Shown here: positions 11,784 through 20,334 of the stretch, piece by piece
How the letters are laid out: every line of letters begins with the position of its first letter
Numbering within the stretch: position 1 is the stretch's first letter
NCBI GenBank assembly: GCA_046331705.1
Contig: JAXLQJ010000002.1
Coordinates: forward strand, 1-64,000
DNA from: JADJOY01 sp046331705 [NCBI: bacterium]
GTDB lineage: Bacteria > JADJOY01
Length of the DNA stretch: 64,000 nucleotides
Reading direction: 5' to 3'
Position numbers and translations under genes: made by a program
The notes under the pieces: model-generated
Told to the model about the DNA's origin: nothing
Seen by the model: the letters and a program-made list of their open reading frames with translations, nothing else
Database searches by the model: none

Positions 11784-11905
11784 CGGGATCCCCGTGCGCG
11801 CCGCCGGCCGCGGACCGGCGCCGCCGATCTCGTGCGCCGCGGGGGTTGAGCACCGATGCCGCCGCGCGGCAAGATCGGGCGGCCAACCCGATCGCCGGGG
11901 CGCCG

Positions 11906-12742
11906 ATGGTCCAACACGCTCACACACTCGCTCTCGACGACCAGGATCTCGCGCATCGCCGCGAGTTCGCCATTCGCGCGATGGGCGTGATGGCCCTCTT
12001 CCTCGTCGTGTACTCCGTCGGCGAGGTGATCGTCACGGCGTCGCTGGCCATCGGCCGCGATCCACTGAGCGACATTCGCTGGGTGCCGCTCTCGCTCGCG
12101 ATGAACGCCGGCATGATCGGGTGCCTGGCGCTCGCTCGCCAGGTGATCCTGCGCTCCGCCGAGCGCGGCGAGGTGGCCGCCGCGACCTTCCCGTGGGCCG
12201 CGCACGCGACGCTCGTCATCGGGCTGCCGTTCGTGCTCGGCCACATGCACCTGGCCGGCAGCCAGAGCAACCCCAACGCGATCCTGCTACTGGTCTACGT
12301 CATCGTCGCGCAACGGCTGCTCGGCTCGCGCGCGGCGTGGTGGTATCTGGCGCTGGCCGAGGCCGGTTATCTCGCGCTGGTGCTGCTCGAGCGGGCGGGC
12401 GTCTTGACCTACGCCCCGCTGCAGGCCGACCGCAACCTGGGCGCCACGTTCCTGCACTGGCCGCACGTGCTCATCAACCTCGCCACCTTCACCATGGTCG
12501 CCGTCTACCTGGTGGCGTTCATGGCGCGCTCGGAGGAGAACTACCTGCGGGCGCGCGACGAGATCCGCGAGCTCGAGGCGCTCCTGCGCATGTGCGCGTG
12601 GTGCAAGCGGGTGTGCGACGAGCAGGGCGAGTGGCGCCCGGTCGAGCAGTTCCTCGCCGGACGCCCGCGCGTCACCCACGGCATGTGCCCGAGCTGCTCC
12701 CAGGAAATCATGCGCGAAACCGACTCCACCCACCGTTCATGA
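11906..12742 (+). CDS. Polytopic membrane protein with a C-terminal zinc-finger-like Cys/His domain
   Basis: 278 aa from ATG 11906; an in-frame TTG at 11846 would add 20 residues. About six hydrophobic helices fill residues ~25-200. A short coiled coil (RDEIRELEALLRM) leads to a Cys/His cluster: Cys230, Cys233, Cys237, then W-x-x-VE, then His258, Cys261 and Cys264 (CAWCKRVCDEQGEW...THGMCPSC). This closely resembles the small 'ICxxCKxIRddxGxWxxvE...sHGICPxC' module found at the ends of bacterial PAS and receiver signalling proteins, probably a metal site. Here it is attached to a membrane domain. Its stop overlaps the ATG of the MpaB-like oxygenase by 4 bp (ATGA), so the two are translationally coupled. 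Confidence 0.75.
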   Translation: MVQHAHTLALDDQDLAHRREFAIRAMGVMALFLVVYSVGEVIVTASLAIGRDPLSDIRWVPLSLAMNAGMIGCLALARQVILRSAERGEVAAATFPWAAHATLVIGLPFVLGHMHLAGSQSNPNAILLLVYVIVAQRLLGSRAAWWYLALAEAGYLALVLLERAGVLTYAPLQADRNLGATFLHWPHVLINLATFTMVAVYLVAFMARSEENYLRARDEIRELEALLRMCAWCKRVCDEQGEWRPVEQFLAGRPRVTHGMCPSCSQEIMRETDSTHRS

Positions 12743-14013
12743 CACGCGCGTCGAAGACCAGCCACGACCCGCGGCACGCGCCGCGCCGCCCCACCGAGTT
12801 CCGCTACTGGGAGAATCTCGACAAGCCGTGGGCCAAGCGCCTGCGCGCCGTCGGCAAGCGCGTGCTGGGCTTCGACCCGGCGCCTCCCGACCACGTGGTG
12901 CGCACCCTCGCCGACATGTACTACGACGCCGACCCGCTGGCGGAGGCGTTCGTCGACGAGACTTACCTCGGTCGCAGCCCCGCCGAGGGGCGCGCGCTCC
13001 TCGAGCGGGCGCTCGCGAACGGGGTCTCTTCGATCGACGATCCGCCACGCTCGCTCGTCGAGCTCTTCGCGGACCTCGAGCAGGACCCCGACTGGGTCGA
13101 TCACGCTCGGGTCGAGCTCGGCGCCAAGGTGTTCCGCCGCTACGGCACCGCGGTCTTCCGCTTCGCGGGCGCCATCACGCTCGAGGCGTACTCCGAGAAC
13201 TCGGTGGCGAAGCCGCTGGTCTTGACCGGCGCCTACGCCGGCGCGAGCACGCGCCAGCGATTCCTGGAGACCGCGGCCTTCTGGATTGCCGTGTCCGAGC
13301 CCGGCGGGCTCGCCCGCGGAGCTCCGGGGCGCGCCTCGGCGCTGCGGGTGCGCATCATGCACGTCTTCGTGCGCCGCAGGCTGACGGGCCACGCCGAGTG
13401 GAATTCCGAGGCCTGGGGCGTGCCGATCAGCCAGGGCGACGCGCTGCTGACCCTGATGGGCGGCAGCTTCGCGCCCGGCTTCGCCATGCAGGCCATGGGC
13501 TATCGCCCGCGGCTCGCCGAGATCGAGGCGATGATGCATTTCTGGCGCTACGTCGGGCACCTCATGGGCGTGCGACCGCGCTGGTATCCGCAATCGCTTC
13601 GCGAGGCGGCACAGCTCACCTTCGTCACGCTGCTCAAGGGCGCGCGCGGCGCGGGCGAGGACGGGCGCCACCTCTGCCAGTCGTACGTGCAGGCGTTCAC
13701 CCCGGAACCCAAGGGCCCGCTGCTTCGACGCGCGTACGACGCCTTCGATCACAAGGTCCACATGGGCTACACGCGATTCTTCATGCCGCCGTGGAGCTAC
13801 GAGCGCAACGGCATGCCGAAGGTCGGGCTGTGGGCGCTGCACCCGCTCGCGCAAGCGCCGTTCATCTTCACGGCGGAGACCCTGCGTCGCTGGTTCCCGC
13901 CGCTCGAGACGGTGGCCGACCGCGTCGCCCGCGCCAGCCGCAGCCGCTGGCTCGCCCACCACATGGGCGAACGGCGCGCCGAGTACCGGCCCGCCGAGGC
14001 GTTCACGCGCTGA
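12739..14013 (+). CDS. MpaB/Lcp-like oxygenase (DUF2236 family)
   Basis: 424 aa. The ORF shows the all-helical DUF2236 pattern: a long helical N-terminus, a buried segment with AKVFRRYGTAVFRFAGA, and the family signature RxxHxxVRR with His208 (RIMHVFVRRRL) expected to ligate haem. This family includes fungal MpaB, latex-clearing protein Lcp and many uncharacterised bacterial proteins that cleave isoprenoid chains or modify lipids. The substrate here is unknown. There is no signal peptide. The start ATG overlaps the stop of the membrane/zinc-finger protein, suggesting that the pair forms a membrane-associated unit. Confidence 0.83.
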   Translation: MTRASKTSHDPRHAPRRPTEFRYWENLDKPWAKRLRAVGKRVLGFDPAPPDHVVRTLADMYYDADPLAEAFVDETYLGRSPAEGRALLERALANGVSSIDDPPRSLVELFADLEQDPDWVDHARVELGAKVFRRYGTAVFRFAGAITLEAYSENSVAKPLVLTGAYAGASTRQRFLETAAFWIAVSEPGGLARGAPGRASALRVRIMHVFVRRRLTGHAEWNSEAWGVPISQGDALLTLMGGSFAPGFAMQAMGYRPRLAEIEAMMHFWRYVGHLMGVRPRWYPQSLREAAQLTFVTLLKGARGAGEDGRHLCQSYVQAFTPEPKGPLLRRAYDAFDHKVHMGYTRFFMPPWSYERNGMPKVGLWALHPLAQAPFIFTAETLRRWFPPLETVADRVARASRSRWLAHHMGERRAEYRPAEAFTR

Positions 14014-14064
14014 CGCTCCCGCCCGCCGACGCGCCGCCCCTCTCGACACCACGAGCTCCTCGCC

Positions 14065-16035
14065 ATGCTTCGGTCCCACTGCGTTCGATCGTTCGTCTTC
14101 GCCGCCGGCGCGCTCGCCCTGACGATGCTCTCCGCGTGCGGCGACGATTCCGCCACGGGTCTCGCAGCCACCCCCGACGACACCGCGTTCGTCGCCTTCG
14201 ACCCGCTCGGCGGCGAGCTTCGCCCCTTCCCGTCCGATCTCTTCACCGCCCCCGACCCGAGCCGCCCCAACGGTCGGCGCATCGCCGTCGACACCCAGCC
14301 CATCCCGGTCTTCGTCGGCCTGGCCGGCGACACCGAGATGGACGGCTTCGACGTCGATGGCCGAATGATGGTGGCGCTCAGCGCCGCTCCCGACGAAGCG
14401 AGCCTGCCGGACCCGGCCGGCTCGACGGATCCCGCCGCGAGCATCCTGCTCACCGTCGCCGACCCCGCGGCACCCGGCTTCGGCGAGCCGGTGCCGTTCC
14501 TGACCATCCTCGAGCCGCTCGGTGTCGCGCAGCAGCCGCCGCGCTACATGCTCATGCTGCGCGCGCTGCGGCCGCTCGCGCCGTCGACGCGCTACGCGCT
14601 GGTGATCACCCGACGGCTGCGCACCGCCGAGGGTGGCTCGTTCGGGCGCTCGCCCGCGATGCAGGCCTTGCTCTCCGCTCGCGGCGTCCCCGCCGAGCTG
14701 GCGGACTACGGCCGCGCGCTGCGCGCCAGCGTGGAAGCGATCGCGCGGCCGCTCGCGCTCGCTCGCGACCAGATCGCCGCCGCCACCGTCTTCACGACCG
14801 CGAGCGACGAAGCGTCGGCGGGCGGGCTGCTGCGACTGGTCGACGCCGAGATCGCCACCGCCGACGTCGTGCCCGCCGGCTTCGCGATGGACGGGATCGA
14901 CGCGAGCCACAGCGACGACACCACGCTCTTCGTCGACGGCCACATCCAGGCCTACGAGTACCGACGCGCGGACCAGACCTTCGACCCGGCGCGCTTCGCC
15001 CGCGTGCCGATCCCCGCGCCGCGCACCCAGCTCGAGGTGATCGTGGCCCTGCCGCGTCACGCGTCCCACGCGCCGGTCGCGATCTTCGGTCACGGCATCA
15101 ACAGCTCGAAGGAGGAGATGCGCGGCATCGGGCGCGTGCTGGCCGAGCGCGGCATCGCCACCGTCGCCATCGACTTCGTGGAGCACGGATCGCGCTTCAC
15201 CGGCGAGCTGATCCCGGCGCTCGCCTTCCTCTCGGTCGATTGGATTCCCGGCGGGCGCGACAACGCGCGCCAAACGGTGGCCGACCTGGTGCAGCTGGCG
15301 CGCGCCGTCGAGACGAACCTCGGCGACCTCGACGTGCTGCCGGAAGGAGCACCCGACGGCCAGCCCGACGTGGACGGCTCGCGACTCGGCTACGTGGGCA
15401 TCTCGTTCGGCGCGATCCTGGGGTCGATGTTCTGCACCGTCGATCCGTCGGTCCGGGTCGCGGCGCTCTTGGTGGGCGGCGGAACCTGGACCGACATCGC
15501 CTTCGGCTTCCCGCCGCTCAACTCCGGCGGCGACGGGTTCGGCACCATCGCCGGCATCGCCGACTTGCTGAACCTGCCGGTCTCCGACGTGCTCACGCTC
15601 ATGGCGGTCGGTCAGAGCGTCTTCGCGCCGGGCGATCCGCTCACCTTCGCTCGCTGGCTGCGCGACGGCCCACCGTTGGCCACGCGCCCGCGGCAAGCGC
15701 GCTCGGTGCTCTCGATCGAGGTGATGAACGATCAGGTCGTGAACAACAAGAGCAACGAGGCGCTGGCGCGATCCATCGACCTGCCGCTGCTCGTGCCCGT
15801 CGCACGCGCCGTCCCGGGGCTCGTCGACACGGACTCGCCGGTGCAGGCGAACGGTCCCGACGGCACCACGTTCGGCCTCGTCCAGTACCAGCGCTACCTC
15901 GACGGCACCGTCGCGGAGCACGACAACATCTGGGGCGCGCCCGAGGTCCGCGACCAGGTCGCCGCGTTCGTGGCGAGCGTGCTGATCGACGGGCGAGCGC
16001 CGTCGATCACCGCGCCGTCGACGAACGCGCGGTGA
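14065..16035 (+). CDS. Alpha/beta-hydrolase lipoprotein (VolA/lipase-like)
   Basis: 656 aa. The lipoprotein signal ends in MLSAC (Cys25). The N-terminal ~270 residues are beta-rich and contain FDPLGGELRPFPSDLF, which resembles the N-terminal domain of bacterial outer-membrane lipases of the VolA/Pla type. An alpha/beta-hydrolase core follows: an oxyanion region FGHGINSSKEEM, nucleophile elbow GISFG with Ser447, and a late EHDN segment that may supply the catalytic His. It is probably outer-membrane anchored and acts on esters or lipids. Its last 29 bp overlap the convergent glycoside hydrolase. Confidence 0.78.
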   Translation: MLRSHCVRSFVFAAGALALTMLSACGDDSATGLAATPDDTAFVAFDPLGGELRPFPSDLFTAPDPSRPNGRRIAVDTQPIPVFVGLAGDTEMDGFDVDGRMMVALSAAPDEASLPDPAGSTDPAASILLTVADPAAPGFGEPVPFLTILEPLGVAQQPPRYMLMLRALRPLAPSTRYALVITRRLRTAEGGSFGRSPAMQALLSARGVPAELADYGRALRASVEAIARPLALARDQIAAATVFTTASDEASAGGLLRLVDAEIATADVVPAGFAMDGIDASHSDDTTLFVDGHIQAYEYRRADQTFDPARFARVPIPAPRTQLEVIVALPRHASHAPVAIFGHGINSSKEEMRGIGRVLAERGIATVAIDFVEHGSRFTGELIPALAFLSVDWIPGGRDNARQTVADLVQLARAVETNLGDLDVLPEGAPDGQPDVDGSRLGYVGISFGAILGSMFCTVDPSVRVAALLVGGGTWTDIAFGFPPLNSGGDGFGTIAGIADLLNLPVSDVLTLMAVGQSVFAPGDPLTFARWLRDGPPLATRPRQARSVLSIEVMNDQVVNNKSNEALARSIDLPLLVPVARAVPGLVDTDSPVQANGPDGTTFGLVQYQRYLDGTVAEHDNIWGAPEVRDQVAAFVASVLIDGRAPSITAPSTNAR

Positions 16036-18034
16036 CCCGCGCGTCCGCGGGCCCCAGCCGAACCAGCGGCCAGCTCGGCGCGTCGGCGAGGAGCGCGTCG
16101 GGCTCGCGCGCTGCCGTGGACATCCAGCGCGATCGATGGAACGCGGTCAGCGCGAGGGCGGCCCGCAGCCGGCGCGCGCGAGGCGCGGTGGCGACCCCGA
16201 ACGCCTCCCACGGGATCTCGGCCTCGACCCGATAGCGCGGCTGATCCGAGCCGGCGTAGCGCAGACGCGCGCCGTCCACCGGCGCGCAGCCGTCCCCCTC
16301 GACCCGACACAAGCGCGGCTCGAAGGCTGGCGCGGCCTTCTTCACGAAGACCTGCGGCGGCACGATCGACAACCGTAGCCGGCGCGGTCCCGCGCCCGCA
16401 TCGACGCCCACGTCGAGGTGCAACGCCTCGGCGACGGGAAAGGCTCCCTCGAACGCCAGCAGCGCGGGGTCGTAGTAATCCATGGCGATCAGACCGAGCG
16501 CGAGACCGCGCTCGTTCCAACCCAGGTAGACATCGCCGAACGGCACCTCGGGTGCGGGCGCGTCGAGATCGCGCACCCAAGCGCGTTCCTTCGGCCAATC
16601 CCCCAGGTGCCCATCGGTGGGGTCGATCGTCACGTGCGGCAGCGGCAGCGCGCCGAGGTGCGCGGCGGCCGCGCTCGCGGGCACGCCGGCGCCGCGCTGC
16701 CCGGCGCGGCGATGGACGCCCACGAGCGCGCGATTCACCTCGGCGAACGCCCGCGTCAGTCCCGCGTACGGCCGATTCGCCACGTCGACCAGGCCGAAGT
16801 CGTAGTCCTCGCCGTCGGCGGGGCGGCCGCCTGGCGGGTGGTCGTAGTACTGGAACCAGTGCAGCCCCACGACGTTCGGCTCGGCGGCGAGGTTCCGCGC
16901 CGCGCGGGCGGCGCCGCGGGCGCGCTCGGCTTGGGTGTCGACGGTGAGCAGATGGCCGTTGTTGCGATTGCCGCTTCGGTTCTCGTGGGCGGCGAAGAAC
17001 CATTCGGAAACCAGCACCGGCTTGTGGGGAGCGAGCCGCCTGAGCCCCTCGAAGTAGTAGCGCGCGACCCAGCCATCGGGCGCATCCAGGTTGTAGTTGG
17101 TGGCGATGACGTCGACGCGCGACGCCATCGCGCGCACCGCCATCGGGTCGTAGTAGATCGGCAACCGGTCGCCGAAATCGAGCGCGTCCGGATCCGCGGC
17201 GGCGAGCGCCGCGTGCATCGTCTCGTAGTAGCGGCTCGCGACGATCCCGGTCCACGCGCGCACCGCATCGATGCCGCGGCTGCCCGGTCGCAAGCGGGTC
17301 GGCTTGCCTTGGGCCGCCAGCAGCTCGTCCCAGGAGGAGACGCCCTCCGGCGCCACGAAATCGGCGCTGAAGCGCTCCCACGACTCGCCGTAGCGCTCCC
17401 GCAGCGCCGCGAGCCAGCGCTGCTTGGTGTGATTGGAGGCCGCTTGCTTCGAGTAGAACGTGAAGAGCGCGCCGCCCCACCACCCCACCTCGTTGTCGGT
17501 GAAGTAGCCGATGCGCCGCTGGTGACCGCGGTGGGGTGCCACCAGCGCTTCGGCCTTCCGCGTGAGCCGCTCCGGCAGCTCCGGGTCGAACGGATCGACC
17601 CAGTGGAACGACGCCGACGCGCCGAGCCACAGGCTCGGGATCGACGGCAGCTCGGTCGTCGCCGCAGGCGGCGCGACCGCGCCCGCGGTGTTGAAGCCCC
17701 ATCGCGTCAAGCGCCCGCGCGCCTCGTCGAGCCAGTCGGTGAAACGCGGGTGGAACGCCTGCCAGCGATAGCCGGGCGCGTCCGACGGCAGCGCCTGGCT
17801 CTCGCCGCCGTCGAGACCGTTCACCCCGATCGAGAAGAAGCGCTCGCCACACGGTGTCACGAGCCACCACGCACCTTCGGAGCGAGCGACGCTCCAGCGC
17901 GAGCTGGGTGCGCGTTCCCCGTCGGGACACGCCTCGCCGCGGCGCGCGCTCGTCGCCACCAGCAGCGCGGCGACGAGCCACGCAGCGCGCGGCGCACGGG
18001 TGCCTCGGCGCACCGAGCGGGAATCCCGATCCAT
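16007..18034 (-). CDS. Secreted clan GH-A glycoside hydrolase with CBM9-like C-terminal domain
   Basis: 675 aa from ATG 18034, with a Sec signal peptide ending near SARRGEA. The (beta/alpha)8-type core has two strand-end glutamates in the right contexts: Glu182 in YFTDNEVGW (acid/base) and Glu344 in PVLVSEWFF (nucleophile). It also has SIGVNGLD, YYDPMAVR and a late GLHWFQYYDHP segment. This looks most like the agarase-related GH-A families, but the family number cannot be fixed by eye. From ~470 onward a beta-sandwich with IDGxxxDW-like DPTDGHLGDWPKE and YRVEAEIPWEAFG is CBM9-like. The protein is predicted to degrade an extracellular or periplasmic polysaccharide. Confidence 0.8.
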   Translation of the reverse strand: MDRDSRSVRRGTRAPRAAWLVAALLVATSARRGEACPDGERAPSSRWSVARSEGAWWLVTPCGERFFSIGVNGLDGGESQALPSDAPGYRWQAFHPRFTDWLDEARGRLTRWGFNTAGAVAPPAATTELPSIPSLWLGASASFHWVDPFDPELPERLTRKAEALVAPHRGHQRRIGYFTDNEVGWWGGALFTFYSKQAASNHTKQRWLAALRERYGESWERFSADFVAPEGVSSWDELLAAQGKPTRLRPGSRGIDAVRAWTGIVASRYYETMHAALAAADPDALDFGDRLPIYYDPMAVRAMASRVDVIATNYNLDAPDGWVARYYFEGLRRLAPHKPVLVSEWFFAAHENRSGNRNNGHLLTVDTQAERARGAARAARNLAAEPNVVGLHWFQYYDHPPGGRPADGEDYDFGLVDVANRPYAGLTRAFAEVNRALVGVHRRAGQRGAGVPASAAAAHLGALPLPHVTIDPTDGHLGDWPKERAWVRDLDAPAPEVPFGDVYLGWNERGLALGLIAMDYYDPALLAFEGAFPVAEALHLDVGVDAGAGPRRLRLSIVPPQVFVKKAAPAFEPRLCRVEGDGCAPVDGARLRYAGSDQPRYRVEAEIPWEAFGVATAPRARRLRAALALTAFHRSRWMSTAAREPDALLADAPSWPLVRLGPADARVTARSSTAR

Positions 18035-18137
18035 GGCGCGCGCCAAGCTACACGCGTCCGTTCCCACCGGCATCCGGCGACCTCGAGCGGTCGACGCGGC
18101 CCGCGAAGGCCCGCAGGCAGCGCTCGGCCTCGCGCGC

Positions 18138-18752
18138 TCAGCGCGGATCGCGACCGCGGACCGCGTCCGCGGCTCCGGGCGCGGCGGGCGCGGGTGCGGC
18201 GAGGCTCGCCAGCCACTCGTGCACGAGGATCGCGTGCTGGGCGAGATCCTCGAAGGTTCCCCACTTGAGGACCGCCCCGCGATGGATGCCCTCGAAGCGC
18301 ATCCCGAGCTTCTCCATCACTCGCCCCGAGGCGGGGTTGCGCGTGAGATGGCGCGCCTGAATGCGGTGGAGGCCGAGACCGCGAAAGCCGAAGTCGAGGA
18401 GCGCGCGTGCAGCCTCGGTCGCGTAGCCGCGGCCCCAATCCGCGTGACCGATCCAGTACCCGAGCTCGCCTTGGGCGTGCGCCATCACGAGCGCGAGCCC
18501 CGTCGCTCCAACCAGCAACCCGTCGGCGCGCGTCACCACCGCGAAGGGCGCGAGCGTGCCAGCAGCGAAGCGAGCCGCGTGCGTCGCGATCCATTCCGCG
18601 GCCGCGCCGTCCGGATAGGGATGCGGGATCGCGAGCGTCGTGTCGGCGATCTCGCGGGCGCCGGCGAGCCGTTGGACCGCCGGCGCGTCGCTCGCCTGGA
18701 AGGGGCGCAAGATCAAGCGCGCGGTCTCGAGCGTGGGCTGGCCACCCGCCAT
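18138..18752 (-). CDS. GNAT family N-acetyltransferase (RimJ/RimL-like)
   Basis: 204 aa. It begins LETARLILRPFQASDAPAVQRL, the standard opening of RimJ/RimL-type GNATs. The acetyl-CoA-binding motif A lies in GELGYWIGHADWGRGYATEAARALLDFGF (~95-123), followed by LHRIQARHLTRNPASGRVMEKLGMRFEG. It would acetylate an N-terminal or small-molecule amine; the target is unknown. The Ala/Pro-rich last ~20 residues are beyond the fold. The next genes on either side share its strand but are not functionally linked in an obvious way. Confidence 0.9.
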   Translation of the reverse strand: MAGGQPTLETARLILRPFQASDAPAVQRLAGAREIADTTLAIPHPYPDGAAAEWIATHAARFAAGTLAPFAVVTRADGLLVGATGLALVMAHAQGELGYWIGHADWGRGYATEAARALLDFGFRGLGLHRIQARHLTRNPASGRVMEKLGMRFEGIHRGAVLKWGTFEDLAQHAILVHEWLASLAAPAPAAPGAADAVRGRDPR

Positions 18753-18806
18753 GGCCGCATCATCCCACGCAGCCGCGCGCGCGCCGAGGGCCGCGGCGAG
18801 CTGCGC

Positions 18807-20015
18807 TCACGCCGCCGACGAGCGCCGCCGCTCGGGAGGTGCGGCGCGGCTCGGCTCGGCGGCGAAGAACGCGCGCACCTCGTCGGCGCGCCGCTTCACG
18901 TCCTCGACACCCAGCTCGATGAGCCGCGAGCAGAACGTCGCGTCGAAGAGTAGATAGCTCGCGAGCTCGGTGGTGGCCTCGTCGCCGCCCAGGCCGCGCA
19001 ACAGGTAGCGCACGATCCCCGGGATGTGACCGGCGAGCTCCGTCGCGATCTCGCCGAACGAGCGGCTCGGGCTCAGCCACAGCACGTTCACCACGCGGAA
19101 GGGGTCGGCAGGCGCGCTGCCGTGGCTCGCGACGCTCAGGTTCACGCGCAGCGCGTGGTCCACGTCGACCTCGATCGAATCCAGCATCACGGCGTCCAGC
19201 AGCACGCCGGCGATCTGCGCGATCGTGGGCGGCGGCGCGGATTCCGGCTGCGGCGTCTCCAGCCGGGGAGACGACTCGCGAACGCCGACCGCCACGATTC
19301 GCTCGGCGCCGAGCTGGATCGCGGGCTCGAGCGGGGCGGTGTTGCGGATGCAGCCGTCGCCGAAATGCCGTCCGTCGATCTCGACCGACGGGAAGAACAC
19401 GGGGATCGCGCTCGACGCCATCAGGTGCTCGACGCCGATCTCGGTGCGCTCCACGTGGCGTCGGATCCGCTTCCACAGCGGCACCTCGCTGCTGCCGTGG
19501 ACGAACACCACGCCGTTGGTGGTGTAGAGGTTGGTGGCCGAGATCGCCAGCGCCCGCAGCGCGCCGCCCACCACGTTCGCATCGATGCGCGCGAACGGGA
19601 TGTTCTTGGCGAGGAGCTTCCTGAGCGGCGCCGTGTCGAGCAGCGCCTTCGGCGCCACGTGCCCGAGCACGCCGCCGAACGTGAGGTCGCGCACCCACTT
19701 GAGCCCGATTCCGCCCAGTGACGCCACGTCGGTGCGGAAGACCTGGTTCGCGCGGATCTTGCTCCACAGGCGATCGAGCGCCGCCACCCCGTCCTCGAAG
19801 CGATCGGCGTGGGCGGCGAGCATCGCCGCGTTGATCGAGCCCGCGCTCGAGCCCACCAGGATCTGGAACGGGCTCTCCCCCGAGCCACCCAGGCCGAGCG
19901 CCAGCAAGCCCTTGAGCACGCCGACTTGATACGCGCCGCGCGCGCCACCGCCCGAGAGCACCAGCGCCAGGCCACTCGATGCTCGCGCTCCGTTCCGGTC
20001 GCTCTTGGTCGCCAT
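18807..20015 (-). CDS. Patatin-like phospholipase
   Basis: 402 aa. The oxyanion loop is SGGGARGAYQVGVL (~21-34), the nucleophile motif is GSSAG with Ser56, and the catalytic Asp220 lies in GDGCIRNTAPL. The Ser-Asp dyad is thus complete. There is no signal peptide or membrane helix, so it is probably cytosolic or secreted by a non-Sec route. It is expected to hydrolyse acyl esters of phospholipids. Length and motif spacing resemble the RssA/ExoU-like bacterial patatins. The C-terminal ~100 residues contain a helical extension seen in some family members. Confidence 0.92.
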   Translation of the reverse strand: MATKSDRNGARASSGLALVLSGGGARGAYQVGVLKGLLALGLGGSGESPFQILVGSSAGSINAAMLAAHADRFEDGVAALDRLWSKIRANQVFRTDVASLGGIGLKWVRDLTFGGVLGHVAPKALLDTAPLRKLLAKNIPFARIDANVVGGALRALAISATNLYTTNGVVFVHGSSEVPLWKRIRRHVERTEIGVEHLMASSAIPVFFPSVEIDGRHFGDGCIRNTAPLEPAIQLGAERIVAVGVRESSPRLETPQPESAPPPTIAQIAGVLLDAVMLDSIEVDVDHALRVNLSVASHGSAPADPFRVVNVLWLSPSRSFGEIATELAGHIPGIVRYLLRGLGGDEATTELASYLLFDATFCSRLIELGVEDVKRRADEVRAFFAAEPSRAAPPERRRSSAA

Positions 20016-20334
20016 GCTCTCGCCTCACGCAGCCTGCGATGGGGAATTCCAAGACCGGCCGCCGTGCCGAACCAGCGTAACGGTGCGGTGACGAGCCACG
20101 ACCCGCGCGCGTCGGAACGGTGGTCGATCGTGGCCGTCTCTCGCCGCTTCCTCCTGCGATCCCGCGCGCTCCGCCTGCGGCACACGGTTCGCGCCCTCGG
20201 TGAGTGCGACCTTCGTGCCGCGTCGTGATCCTCGACCGGCGGCGAGGGTGCCGACGTCGCTCGCGCGGGTCGCTCCGGCGCACGCCGTGCAAGCGCGAGA
20301 GGGCGGGTTCCCCGGGATCGAGTGGAGGTCGCGA
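20016..20334. other. Divergent intergenic region, 319 bp, no gene
   Basis: This region lies between the patatin gene (minus) and the Ycf48/BNR-repeat gene (plus). A plus-strand frame is open from 20200 but lacks a plausible start or signal before 20335. I could not recognise promoter boxes or a structured RNA. Confidence 0.45.
20324..20328 (+). promoter_or_regulatory. Ribosome binding site GGAGG that decides the GTG start
   Basis: GGAGG sits 6 nt before the GTG at 20335. The protein from that codon begins with a good signal peptide, whereas earlier in-frame starts would bury it. Confidence 0.7.

Noticed and set aside
12828-16235. Plus-strand open frame of 1,135 codons spanning the MpaB and lipase genes.
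   Set aside because: Composition is Arg-rich and motif-free; the MpaB-like and alpha/beta-hydrolase genes in another frame have clear motifs, signal peptide and coupling.
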